Source of the DNA: Candidatus Electrothrix aestuarii
Lineage (GTDB): Bacteria; Desulfobacterota; Desulfobulbia; Desulfobulbales; Desulfobulbaceae
DNA: 64,000 nucleotides
Direction of reading: 5' to 3'
Assembly (NCBI GenBank): GCA_032595685.2
Contig: CP159373.1
Span: forward strand, 4,751,821 to 4,815,820
The position numbers and the translations under genes are program-made. Shown in pieces: positions 18,507 through 26,578 of the stretch. The notes under the pieces are model-generated. The model was not told the DNA's origin. It did no database searches and was given only the letters and a program-made list of their open reading frames with translations. The number at the start of each line of letters is the position of its first letter. The first letter of the stretch is position 1.

Positions 18507-19571
18507 TTACAACACTGACCAGGGTTTGGGCAGAAAAATATGCCGATAAACACCCAAGGCATAGCGATCCGTCATCCCGGCGATAAAATCACAGACCTGA
18601 CGATGGAGTTGTTTCCTCGCTTTATCGCCCCGCACCGGAGGACGCTCGATAAAGGGATGCTCCCGATTATCGGAAAACTCGTATTCAAGGAAAAAGCCGT
18701 ACAACTCATTGATGATGTTCTGGGCCTTTTCAAACTCGTTATGGACACGATAGTTACGGTACACCTTGTTATAAAGAAAACTGCGCAAATCCTTGATCAC
18801 CTCCTGCATCATCGGACTCAGGTGCAGGCGGCCATCATCATGATGCAGGGTCTCTGTGATCAGGTCCCGGACCATAGTGTCAATACGCATGGAGGGTCTA
18901 TTCCCCACTACCTCGCGCAGGTGCTTGGGGAGATCTGTCTCCCGGACCATCCCGGCTCGCAGGGCATCATCCATATCATGATTAAGATACGCGATGATAT
19001 CCGCCACCCGCACTGCCTGCCCCTCCAGGGTCGCGGGTAAGTCTTTACTATCATCCGGCAGGATATCCCGATAACCCTTGGAATGCTTGACGATCCCGTT
19101 TCGCACCTCCCAGGTGAGATTCAAGCCCTTCCCGTTCGCCTCGATAAAATCAACCACCCGCAGACTTTGGATATAATGCTTAAACCCACCAGGATGCAAC
19201 CTATTTAAACTATATTCTCCAGCATGACCAAAAGGCGTGTGCCCCAGGTCATGGCCCAAAGCTATGGCCTCGGTCAGATGTTCATTGAGACGCAGGCAGG
19301 CCGCAATGGTCCGGGCAATCTGGGAAACCTCAAGAACATGGGTGAGCCGGGTACGATAATGATCACCAGTCGGGGAAAGAAAAACCTGGGTCTTATGCTT
19401 GAGGCGGCGGAAAGTTTTCGAGTGAATAATACGATCCCGATCCCTCTGAAAAACCGTCCGCAGATCACATTCCGGCTCTTCCCGCAGACGCCCCCGCGAC
19501 ATTGTACTCAGGCAGGCATAGGGGGAAAGGATATTTTTTTCTTGTTCTTCCTGTTGGCAACGAATATTCAC
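18507..19571 (-). CDS. dgt: dGTPase-like HD-domain triphosphohydrolase
   Basis: The 354-residue protein has the Dgt pattern: [46 protein letters not shown], and the HD metal motif [13 protein letters not shown]. It hydrolyses deoxynucleoside triphosphates to the nucleoside and tripolyphosphate and helps set dNTP pools. Length is that of the shorter Dgt-like class. The gene is divergent from the aminotransferase at 19840, with a 268-bp shared upstream region. Confidence 0.88.
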   Translation of the reverse strand: MNIRCQQEEQEKNILSPYACLSTMSRGRLREEPECDLRTVFQRDRDRIIHSKTFRRLKHKTQVFLSPTGDHYRTRLTHVLEVSQIARTIAACLRLNEHLTEAIALGHDLGHTPFGHAGEYSLNRLHPGGFKHYIQSLRVVDFIEANGKGLNLTWEVRNGIVKHSKGYRDILPDDSKDLPATLEGQAVRVADIIAYLNHDMDDALRAGMVRETDLPKHLREVVGNRPSMRIDTMVRDLITETLHHDDGRLHLSPMMQEVIKDLRSFLYNKVYRNYRVHNEFEKAQNIINELYGFFLEYEFSDNREHPFIERPPVRGDKARKQLHRQVCDFIAGMTDRYALGVYRHIFLPKPWSVL

Positions 19572-19685
19572 GGCAGATCTCGACTGGAGAGGTATTTCTT
19601 TAAAAAACCTTTCCGAGTTGTAGCAACACCTTCGGGCAAGGACAAGTGTTTTTTATCGTCAAAAAGTGCATTCACCATCAACAGG

Positions 19686-19714
19686 TTGACGTTGCCCACT
19701 GCCTGTGGTAATGA
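19686..19714 (+). promoter_or_regulatory. Possible sigma-70 promoter for the aminotransferase gene
   Basis: TTGACG (19686-19691) and TAATGA (19709-19714) are 17 bp apart in the divergent gap between dgt and the plus-strand aminotransferase. The -10 match is only moderate, so this is a weak prediction. Confidence 0.3.
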
Positions 19715-19839
19715 CTTGTATTCTAATTCTTGCTGTATTCAACGAATTGAGCAGTCATCGCTCCCTATACAGGAGAACATTAAACACCCAATACTTTTTC
19801 ATTTGATTTTCCGGTTCAGCCGGTAAAAGGAGTCCCTCC

Positions 19840-21150
19840 ATGCGAACGGATATTCTGCATATTGGTGCAGGTGAATTAACCTACGAAATTCGCAATATTG
19901 TCAACGTCGGCAACCAGTTGCAAGCACTCGGTCTCAATGTAAACTGGGAGAACATCGGTGATCCCGTGGCAAAGGGAGAACAGATCCCGGCGTGGATGAA
20001 GGATATTGTTGCCAACGCGGCCCAGCAGAACGCGACCTACGGCTATTCACCGACCAAGGGGATGCCAGCGACCCGGCAGTTTCTCGCAGAACAAACCAAT
20101 GCGCTTGGTGGAGTACAAATCAGCCCGGAAGATATTATCTTTTTTAACGGACTGGGTGATGCCATTTCGAAAATTTTCGGTTTTCTTCGCCGCACGGCAA
20201 GGGTTCTGGTACCCACCCCCAGCTATACGACCCACTCCTCTGCTGAGGCGGCTCATGCTGGCGACCGTCCACTGACCTATATGCTTGATCCGCAGAATAA
20301 TTGGTACCCGGATCTGGCAGACATTGAAAACCATATCCGCTATAATCCGACAGTAGCTGGCATCCTGATTATCAATCCAGATAACCCAACCGGTGCGGTC
20401 TATCCAGAGGAGATTTTACGCAGCATCGTTGCCTTGGCGGAAAAATACGACCTCTTCATCGTCTGTGATGAGGTGTATCAGAACATGGTCTATAACGGCA
20501 CCAAGGCGGTTCCTCTGGCCACCCTAATCGGCGACAAGGTACCTGCTATCTGTATGCGCGGGGTTTCAAAGGAAATGCCGTGGCCTGGCGGACGCTGTGG
20601 CTGGATTGAGGTCTATAACAGTCACCATGACCCCATGTTTGAAAAGTACATCAACTCCATCCTCAATGCCAAGATGATGGAGGTTTGTTCCACCACCCTG
20701 CCCCAGGTGGTCCTGCCCCAGGTGATTCAGCATCCTGAATATCAGACCTATCTGGACGAACGGGTACAGCGCTATGAAAAGCACTCCAACATTGCCTATG
20801 ATATCCTCAAAGATGTTGACGGGGTTGTGGTGAACAGGACCAACGGGGCCTTTTATATGAGTGTGGCCTTTGCAGAGGGCGTGCTCAACCACAAGCAGAC
20901 CCTGCCCATAGAAAACGAGCAGGTGCGGAACACGGTGGAGAAAATGGTCAGCGGACCGGATGTCTCGCCGGATAAGCGTTTTGTCTATTATCTGCTGGGT
21001 GCTTCAGGGGTTTGTGTGGTACCTCTGTCTTCCTTTGCCACCAAAATGCAGGGCTTCCGCATTACTCTGCTGGAGCGGGATGAGAAAATCTTCACCCAGA
21101 TCTTCCATACCATTGCTGCATCGATTAAGGAGTATCTGGCGTCGGCCTGA
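19840..21150 (+). CDS. Class I/II PLP-dependent aminotransferase
   Basis: The 436-residue protein has the fold type I pattern: YGYSPTKGMPATRQFL, the NPDNPTG substrate motif, CDEVYQ and the PLP lysine in RGVSKEMPWPGGRCGW. These enzymes transaminate amino acids in the cytoplasm; the exact substrate cannot be read. The start is well supported by AAAAGGAG 7 nt upstream. It is one of the few plus-strand genes in the first half and is a single-gene unit followed by a hairpin. Confidence 0.85.
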   Translation: MRTDILHIGAGELTYEIRNIVNVGNQLQALGLNVNWENIGDPVAKGEQIPAWMKDIVANAAQQNATYGYSPTKGMPATRQFLAEQTNALGGVQISPEDIIFFNGLGDAISKIFGFLRRTARVLVPTPSYTTHSSAEAAHAGDRPLTYMLDPQNNWYPDLADIENHIRYNPTVAGILIINPDNPTGAVYPEEILRSIVALAEKYDLFIVCDEVYQNMVYNGTKAVPLATLIGDKVPAICMRGVSKEMPWPGGRCGWIEVYNSHHDPMFEKYINSILNAKMMEVCSTTLPQVVLPQVIQHPEYQTYLDERVQRYEKHSNIAYDILKDVDGVVVNRTNGAFYMSVAFAEGVLNHKQTLPIENEQVRNTVEKMVSGPDVSPDKRFVYYLLGASGVCVVPLSSFATKMQGFRITLLERDEKIFTQIFHTIAASIKEYLASA

Positions 21151-21169
21151 TTTCCTTCAGTACGTCTCA

Positions 21170-21197
21170 GGGTTCCCAAGCCGGTGCTTGGGAACCC
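21170..21197. repeat. Hairpin, REP-like or terminator, after the aminotransferase
   Basis: The perfect 11-bp inverted repeat GGGTTCCCAAG / CTTGGGAACCC has a 6-nt loop and starts 20 bp past the stop. No T run follows on the plus strand. The sequence type resembles dispersed REP-like palindromes, but it may also act as a transcript end. Confidence 0.55.
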
Positions 21198-21211
21198 AAG
21201 TCGTAATCATA

Positions 21212-21385
21212 TCACCGTATGCTGAAAATTTTACCAAACCATTGCTCCAATAACACTGCCAGCTTTTGATTCTTTCTCTTCAATTCTTCATGATGTTCTT
21301 TCAACATTAATTCATCATAATGTTCTTTTAATATGATATGCGGTGTTCCATAATGAGTAGATAACAACCTGCCATTATTTATCAT
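21212..21385 (-). CDS. Small hypothetical ORF, 57 aa, basic and helical
   Basis: The minus-strand ORF starts ATG ATA AAT and encodes a helical, Lys/Glu/His-rich peptide with two similar KEHYDEL / KEHHEEL segments. It directly follows another small ORF in a different frame. No family is recognised; it may be a remnant. The stretch 21200-21690 otherwise has no full-size gene. Confidence 0.3.
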   Translation of the reverse strand: MINNGRLLSTHYGTPHIILKEHYDELMLKEHHEELKRKNQKLAVLLEQWFGKIFSIR

Positions 21386-21390
21386 TTTTC

Positions 21391-21561
21391 TTATTTCTTT
21401 TTTACTTGCCTCGTAGTAACATTGCCCATGTTCGCTACAACCCTTCTAGCTATATTCATACAGCAAGGCATCGACTTCACATCATGATCTTTCACTTCAC
21501 TCTTCATAACTTCAATTATCTTCTTTTGTAGTTGCGCTTCATTATTTAATGAGCTGTCCAT
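21391..21561 (-). CDS. Small hypothetical ORF, 56 aa
   Basis: The ORF begins MDSSLNNEAQ and ends RQVKKK. It overlaps the stop of the 31-codon ORF upstream and is followed within 6 bp by the 57-aa ORF. The tight packing of three small ORFs suggests either real small proteins or a decayed gene. No domain is recognised. Confidence 0.3.
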   Translation of the reverse strand: MDSSLNNEAQLQKKIIEVMKSEVKDHDVKSMPCCMNIARRVVANMGNVTTRQVKKK

Positions 21562-21641
21562 AATACTTTTACCTGAATGTCTACGGCTAAGATGCCGTTG
21601 TAGTCACAGACAATGGTGGCAAGGGTTAGGGTGCCGCACAT
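21546..21641 (-). CDS. Very small ORF, 31 aa, with a ribosome site
   Basis: The peptide begins MCGTLTLATIVCDYNG. GGGAGAG lies 5 nt upstream of the ATG, and the stop overlaps the start of the next small ORF. It could be a leader peptide or a gene fragment. Function is unknown. Confidence 0.25.
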   Translation of the reverse strand: MCGTLTLATIVCDYNGILAVDIQVKVLWTAH

Positions 21642-21684
21642 AGTTTACTCTCCCATCAACTCTTGAGGTGTACAGAATTTGTCA

Positions 21685-21713
21685 TCACTAATTCGGGACG
21701 TAGCACAATTAAC
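21685..21713. repeat. Left part of a 67-bp palindromic repeat, split by IS66
   Basis: The left 29 bp of the palindrome end in CAATTAAC (21706-21713), the left target duplication of the IS66-type element. The rest of the copy resumes at 23268. When rejoined, this copy differs at only two positions from the intact copy at 24486-24552. Confidence 0.85.
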
Positions 21714-23259
21714 GTATCTAATCACAGGGTATCGAAACTAAAAGAATTAGTAGCGGTCCCTTCCGTAATCTGCTAAAGTTACATTCACTATAATGTAATC
21801 TCTTTTTTCGTGACATATCCAATTTTGCCCTGATGTCCGCTGATAATCCTCTACCCGACGATCTCAAAATAACCGAAGTCGATCTTGCAGCCACTCCTCC
21901 GGCAGTATTGGATCTGGTGCGGATTCTTGCTGCCGAGAATGCTGCATTGCGCAAGCGGGTAGAAGAGCTGGAAGCCAAGCTCGGAGAGAATTCATCAAAT
22001 TCCAATAAGCCACCGTCTTCCGATTCTCCCTACGATGAAAAAGGGGAAACTGAGGATAAGAAAAAGAAGGGGCAAGGATCGCAGAAACCACCCAAAAAGC
22101 GCAAAGGATCACGGCAGAAATTCATGTCGCCCACGGAAACGCAGGATGTAACGCCCTCCACCTGTTCCTGTGGCTGCAGCAGCTTCAAAAATCTCGAACC
22201 ATACTATACCCACCAGCACATCGAACTCCCCGAAATCGTGATGTCGGTCATTCATTTCACCCTGTATAAAGGGGAATGCACTGGCTGCGGAAAAACCGGT
22301 AAAGGATACGTTCCCGGAGAATTCCAGGCTGGCTTCGGTCCGAGATTCACAGCCCTGGTCGGCGAGATCAGCGGTATTGACGGCAACAGTCGCGAGACCG
22401 TTCAGACATTCTGCTCTTCTGTCCTCGGTGTTCCCGTCAGCCTTGGAGCTATACAAAAAATCATTGATCGGGCCTCGGCAGCGGTCAAACCGCATTATGA
22501 AACTATACGGGACGTAGCCCGAAGCCAGGATGTCAATTATCTCGACGAAACCACCTGGAAAAAAGGCGGCAAACTCCACTGGCTGTGGGTTATGACCAAT
22601 TCGACGGTCGCTTATTTTATGATTCATCGACACCGATCCAGGGAAGCCTTTGAACAGCTTATCGGTATCTGGGAAGGTATTCTGGTCAGTGACGGTTACA
22701 GGCTCTATCAAAGCTGGGTCAATGGCCGCCAAACCTGCCTTGCCCATCTGATACGCAGAGCACAAGGACTATCCGAGCGTGATGACCCGGAGCTTGCCAA
22801 ATGCGGAAAATGGGCTGCCGCCGAACTGAGACGGTTGTGTAAGATGGCGAAGGATCCACCAACTCAGGGTGAATGGTCATCATTTTATGCCCGGCTTTGC
22901 CGACTTATTGCGCTGTATCGCGACTGCGACAGTGATGCGGGGAAGTTTGTCCGCCATATTGAGAATGAAATGGATTCACTTTTTACCTTCCTGTTTGAGG
23001 AGGGCGTGGACCCCACCAACAATTTTGCTGAACGAATGATTCGCTTCGCCGTGCTCTGGCGAAAACGCAGCCAGGGAACAAAGAGCGACAAAGGAAATCG
23101 ATGGGTTGAGCGAATTCTCTCGCTGCGCCAGACATGCAGATTGCAAGGCAAATCCACGTTTGAGGTGCTCACTGATGCTGTGCGTTCTTATTTCAGGCAA
23201 CAGACTCCTGACTTAGACTGGATCAGACAGGCCGCTTGAACTACCCTGTGATTAGTTAC
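21714..23259 (+). mobile_element. IS66-family insertion sequence (single-ORF type), complete
   Basis: The 1546-bp element is bounded by near-perfect 18-bp terminal inverted repeats. The left end reads GTATCTAATCACAGGGTA; the right end, reversed, reads GTAACTAATCACAGGGTA. Both sides are flanked by CAATTAAC, an 8-bp duplication as expected for IS66. It carries one transposase gene and lacks the TnpA/TnpB accessory genes, as in the ISBst12-type subgroup. Both ends and the transposase are intact, so it may still move. Confidence 0.93.
21833..23239 (+). CDS. IS66-family transposase
   Basis: The 468-residue protein has an N-terminal leucine-zipper-like helix, a Lys-rich linker, a zinc-binding segment (CSCGCSSF, CTGCGKTG), and the DDE core with VNYLDETTW and VSDGYRLYQSW. 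The C-terminal catalytic region is NNFAERMIRF. It cuts and joins the element ends. The ORF is unbroken and lies wholly within the inverted repeats. Confidence 0.93.
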   Translation: MSADNPLPDDLKITEVDLAATPPAVLDLVRILAAENAALRKRVEELEAKLGENSSNSNKPPSSDSPYDEKGETEDKKKKGQGSQKPPKKRKGSRQKFMSPTETQDVTPSTCSCGCSSFKNLEPYYTHQHIELPEIVMSVIHFTLYKGECTGCGKTGKGYVPGEFQAGFGPRFTALVGEISGIDGNSRETVQTFCSSVLGVPVSLGAIQKIIDRASAAVKPHYETIRDVARSQDVNYLDETTWKKGGKLHWLWVMTNSTVAYFMIHRHRSREAFEQLIGIWEGILVSDGYRLYQSWVNGRQTCLAHLIRRAQGLSERDDPELAKCGKWAAAELRRLCKMAKDPPTQGEWSSFYARLCRLIALYRDCDSDAGKFVRHIENEMDSLFTFLFEEGVDPTNNFAERMIRFAVLWRKRSQGTKSDKGNRWVERILSLRQTCRLQGKSTFEVLTDAVRSYFRQQTPDLDWIRQAA

Positions 23260-23305
23260 CAATTAACCACTGAAGGATTAATCGTGCTACATCCCCTATT
23301 ATTCC
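23260..23305. repeat. Right part of the split 67-bp palindromic repeat
   Basis: CAATTAAC (23260-23267) is the second copy of the target duplication. The remaining 38 bp complete the palindrome, ending CTATTATTCC. Confidence 0.85.
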
Positions 23306-23343
23306 TTAGCTTTGCAGTGATCATAATCGCAAAAACACGGAAT

Positions 23344-24417
23344 CTAGCGTCTAAAAAGCATTATTTCACCAGACTTCCTAGCTTCTTCCTTAGTGTAACT
23401 CACGCCATCGACTTTCAGCTCATTCTGGTCAAGTAAGGAGATTAAGCCTCCGCTGTTGGACAATGGCACACTTCCCATAGTTACAGTACGAACTTCTCCA
23501 GGTGCTAACCAAATATCGTGTGAAAGTGTGTGTGCCTCATCATTTCGGTTTAACAATTTCCAACCGCCAAGAAAAACGCCTAATTTGCTCCGGTTTATTA
23601 GATAGACGAGTTCTGGTTTGCCGATATGCTCAGGCTGTCCCTCTGGACCTTCGGGATTCACAAGCGCACCAACGATAGCGACACGGCGATCATCCAGGAT
23701 GATGTCTGTATCGTCAGGTCTTGGTGGTACGGTGTCGCTATCATCTGGTTCTGGGCGAGTATGCCCAAGAAGCTCTGCAACAACCTGCGAGTTCGGTATG
23801 GCATGGCCAGTTGTTTCATCCGTATGAATTGCCTGCGAACCAAAGGCTAAAAATAACGCGATGTGCCGTCCAGAATCCACATCTTCGATTATCAAACCAC
23901 CGTCTTGCCAAACACCGTTATATTGCGAAAAACCACCAGCACTGCCTTGGTTCATATGGATATTGTGGATACCCTTCATATCGCTGTAGGGTTCACCAAA
24001 TAGATAAATCTTCGACCTCTTTGATGAGGCGGTCTGTAGGATCGGCATAATGAGATCCAGAAGGTCATTTTCCACGCCTGGAATATCATGAGGTAACAGA
24101 ATGCCATCTTCAAAGTTGAGAAGGTTTCCGCGAATATAGTCGAGCGCTGCTCCTCCTGGCTTCTTCTCTAGCTCATGCCAACCCATCTCAAGATCAGAAA
24201 TTTCAGCCAAAATAGGATGCTGGAAGTTATCAAAACGATAATGAGCTAGTTCCGATATAGAACTCTTCGACTTAACATTGATTGACGCACGGTATTCTTG
24301 ACCGCGCCCATCTTCATAAAACAAATGGATGTGTGGTGAGTCAGGGTCGTCTTGTGCTGTTTCCGCAGTAACGCGAACAGTATTTGCACACCAAACGCCA
24401 TATGGATGTATCGGCAT
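23344..24417 (-). CDS. DUF2278 (YukJ-like) protein with C-terminal lamin-tail-like domain
   Basis: Residues 1-200 match the YukJ/DUF2278 pattern: MPIHPYGVW, INVKS, LDYIRGNLL, NDLLDLIMP, HNIHMNQG, NGVWQDGGLI and SQAIHTDE. A spacer is followed by a lamin-tail-like beta domain at about 255-355 (GVFLGGWKLLN, LSNSGGLISLLD). The molecular role of DUF2278 is not established. I start at the third-codon ATG because AGGAG is 8 nt upstream. The gene is bracketed by two copies of the 67-bp palindrome, which suggests that it travels as a cassette. Confidence 0.8.
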   Translation of the reverse strand: MPIHPYGVWCANTVRVTAETAQDDPDSPHIHLFYEDGRGQEYRASINVKSKSSISELAHYRFDNFQHPILAEISDLEMGWHELEKKPGGAALDYIRGNLLNFEDGILLPHDIPGVENDLLDLIMPILQTASSKRSKIYLFGEPYSDMKGIHNIHMNQGSAGGFSQYNGVWQDGGLIIEDVDSGRHIALFLAFGSQAIHTDETTGHAIPNSQVVAELLGHTRPEPDDSDTVPPRPDDTDIILDDRRVAIVGALVNPEGPEGQPEHIGKPELVYLINRSKLGVFLGGWKLLNRNDEAHTLSHDIWLAPGEVRTVTMGSVPLSNSGGLISLLDQNELKVDGVSYTKEEARKSGEIMLFRR

Positions 24418-24485
24418 GTTCATTTCTCCTAGTGGTATTGATTTAATTATTCAGATGTTGATGTAATAGGTGATCGGACAACTGC

Positions 24486-24552
24486 TCACTAATTCGGGAC
24501 GTAGCACAATTAACCACTAAAGGATTAATCGTGCTACGTCCCCTATTATTCC
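24486..24552. repeat. Intact 67-bp palindromic repeat (MITE-like)
   Basis: GGGACGTAGCAC pairs with GTGCTACGTCCC around an AATTAACC-ACTAAA-GGATTAAT core, giving a hairpin of about 20 bp per arm. It matches the copy split by IS66 at all but two positions and lies in the same direction. It truncates the DUF4469 gene on its right side. Confidence 0.85.
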
Positions 24553-25172
24553 CCACGGCTCGTTCTGATTCGGGATATCCGGCACAAGGACAACACCGGA
24601 ATCGGTAATCGGCCCGAACTGCGCCTGAACTTTCCGGCCGCTGCCCACGCCTTCGAGTACGCATTCGTTACCTTCCTCCTCCGGATCAAAGGACAGGTTG
24701 GTGCCCCCGAGATCAAGCACTCCCTTGCTGTAGAGCACATCGGCCAGATGGAGGCGGGTGTCCTCTGCCGCATCGATCACTGGGACTTTCTCGATCATGG
24801 GTAGCTTCTCCAAACGGGCCTGCTGCCTGATCTCCCTGAGAAAGGGCTGGAGCACCCGCAATTGACATGCAGGCACTCATCCACTGGCGGTAACGGGTCG
24901 TCCGGCGAATCCAATCTGCCGGTAAAGGAAAAACCGATGGTGAGCATGCCGTCAATGGTCACCTGATCGCCGCTGAGCAGCTTCTTCTGAACGACCCGTT
25001 CCTGAAGGGCCAGCATAGTTTTGATGTCTTCGACGCTGTAGTTGGAATTTTCCTCGTTCATCGCGACGGCCAGATCATCTGTACCGTCTGAGTCGCGGGG
25101 GACAAAACGAATTTTATAGGATTGGGGAACAGTGAGAACGTTTACTTCGGGCCGCCATTGGATCTTTGCCAT
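24553..25172 (-). pseudogene. DUF4469-type protein, frameshifted and 3'-truncated
   Basis: The start MAKIQWRPEVNVLT has GGAG 6 nt upstream. Reading runs in frame to about 24862, where one T appears to be missing (AATTGCGG for AATTTGCGG). The other frame then continues the same protein (LRVLQPFLREI ... LVPDIPNQNEPWG). The last part of the domain is cut off by the palindromic repeat. The N-terminal half resembles HU-like DNA-binding proteins of the DUF4469 group. The protein is not made intact unless the deletion is a sequencing error, and even then the C-terminus is lost. Confidence 0.7.
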
Positions 25173-25369
25173 GAGATGCTCCAATATTTGAGGGGGGATG
25201 CTGCGCCGATAGGTGGGTGTCATTTTTCCGCAGAGTAATTCCGGTCAGTTGCCTTGTCAAGATGTTTTACAGGGCGGCGGGATGGTGAAGTAGGCGGGAG
25301 GAGAATACCGGAGACGAATTTTCCCTGTTACGCAATGCAAATTCGTCACAATGACTGATGTAATTTTTT

Positions 25370-25569
25370 CATGATACTCGATACGAATCTGTCGTGATAC
25401 CCGATGCGATTTTGCCGTTATACTTGATGCGATTCTGCCGTGATACTCGATACGATTTTGTCGTGATACTCGATGCGATTCTGTCGTGATACTCGATACG
25501 AATCTGCCGTGATACTCGATAAGATTCTGCCGTGATACTCGATACGAATCTGTCACGATACTCGATGCG
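25370..25569. repeat. Tandem array of 23-bp repeats (8 full units plus one partial)
   Basis: Units of the type CGTGATACTCGATACGAATC plus TGC/TGT follow head to tail with no spacers: 25370, 25393, 25416 and so on to 25554. More diverged units with the same period extend left to about 25305. Variation is concentrated at a few positions within the unit. The absence of unique spacers rules out a CRISPR array. The period is not a multiple of three, so coding is unlikely. Confidence 0.9.
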
Positions 25570-25587
25570 GGCCACATCCAGTCACAA

Positions 25588-25683
25588 CTACAGGCCTAGC
25601 TTCTCTACCGCCTGCTCCGCAATCCGCTCATAATCATCACGGGTAAACCAGTTCAGAGCCTGATAATATCTTTTTCCCAGGGA
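25588..25683 (-). pseudogene. Duplicated 3' end of miaA
   Basis: Translation of this fragment ends LNWFTRDDYERIAEQAVEK plus LGL and a TAG stop. It matches the miaA C-terminus (LNWFARDDYERIVEQAAAAL). DNA identity over about 60 bp is roughly 80%. It lies immediately downstream of the toxin-antitoxin pair, in the same orientation as miaA, as a displaced or foreign copy of the tail. Confidence 0.8.
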
Positions 25684-26178
25684 TTACGCTGTTTCACCTG
25701 CTAACTGTAAAGCGGCCTGATACAGCCGATCATCTATTCTGAAATCCACGTCAATCAAGCGATTGAGGAGAGATTTTACGTTAGGAATAATCCCCGCTTT
25801 TTTCGCTATCACGATCACACCGATGGTTCCGCACAATCCAATACCGAAGGCTTTCGCGCACTTTCGAGCAGCCAAATCATCAACAACGGCCTGATATTCA
25901 GTGTGCTGATAACTCCAAGAGAGGACCGCACTTTCACCGGCACCGAGATCCCAAGCCGCAACAAGGGGTGTAACAGACCCGGTATCCCGCACCCATTGCT
26001 GGCCGATGGTGGAAATCCAGTGTTTCGCAAGATCATCATCAGACCCGTTAAGAATCTCCTGCTCGACGGCGCGCGGAATGATCATCCGGTCGCATGACTC
26101 CGGCAACAGATGCGCATGCTCGATATTGGCAAGGGAAATGATAGGCGATGCGTTGATCACCCACAAGCGTTCAGACAT
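25684..26178 (-). CDS. DUF3368 PIN-like toxin
   Basis: The 164-residue protein has WVINASPIISLANI at the N-terminus and GAGESAVLSW and VVDDLAARKCAK in the middle, the conserved acidic clusters of DUF3368 PIN-like proteins. These are RNase-type toxins of type II toxin-antitoxin pairs. The gene overlaps the UPF0175 gene upstream by 8 bp, the usual arrangement with the antitoxin first. The Asn in the first motif is normal for this family. Confidence 0.85.
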   Translation of the reverse strand: MSERLWVINASPIISLANIEHAHLLPESCDRMIIPRAVEQEILNGSDDDLAKHWISTIGQQWVRDTGSVTPLVAAWDLGAGESAVLSWSYQHTEYQAVVDDLAARKCAKAFGIGLCGTIGVIVIAKKAGIIPNVKSLLNRLIDVDFRIDDRLYQAALQLAGETA

Positions 26179-26425
26179 CTCCTACCTCTGCCGCCAAATC
26201 TTCCGGGGTAATCTGATAGGGTGAAACATTAAACTGTCCCAAGGCCTTGAGAAATTGCGCCCGACTGAGCCCGGCCAATTCCGCTGCTTTAGCCTGCGAA
26301 ATTTTCCCCATTTCATACCATTTGACAGCAGCTGCCAATCGCAATTCCTGCACAAAGGCTGCTGGCGTAGTGCGGAGAATGGAAAACGATGCTTCCGGGA
26401 GATCTATAGTCACATGTACTGACAT
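26171..26425 (-). CDS. UPF0175-family antitoxin
   Basis: The 84-residue protein starts VHVTIDLPEASF and has ELRLAAAVKWYEMGKISQ followed by AAELAGLSRAQFLKAL, the helix-turn-helix segment of UPF0175. Members neutralise a DUF3368/PIN toxin and repress their own promoter. It is the first gene of the pair, whose stop overlaps the toxin start. Confidence 0.87.
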   Translation of the reverse strand: MSVHVTIDLPEASFSILRTTPAAFVQELRLAAAVKWYEMGKISQAKAAELAGLSRAQFLKALGQFNVSPYQITPEDLAAEVGDV

Positions 26426-26578
26426 ACCTGCATACTCCTTTCCTCGTAAGGACTGTAGCCTGCCATCTCCCGTACTCAGGAATAAGCAGAGTTGTATTTA
26501 CCTGTTTCAGCATATCATATTCGGCTTGATACTCCAATCTTTCTTCCGCTGCATCTCCCGGATTGAGCGCTGATGTAT

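Noticed and set aside
25370-25569. Possible CRISPR array
   Set aside because: The 23-bp units abut directly with no unique spacers and no leader or cas genes.
25684-26178. Loss of the first PIN aspartate (Asn in VINASP)
   Set aside because: Asn at this place is the usual form in DUF3368 proteins, so it is not a defect.
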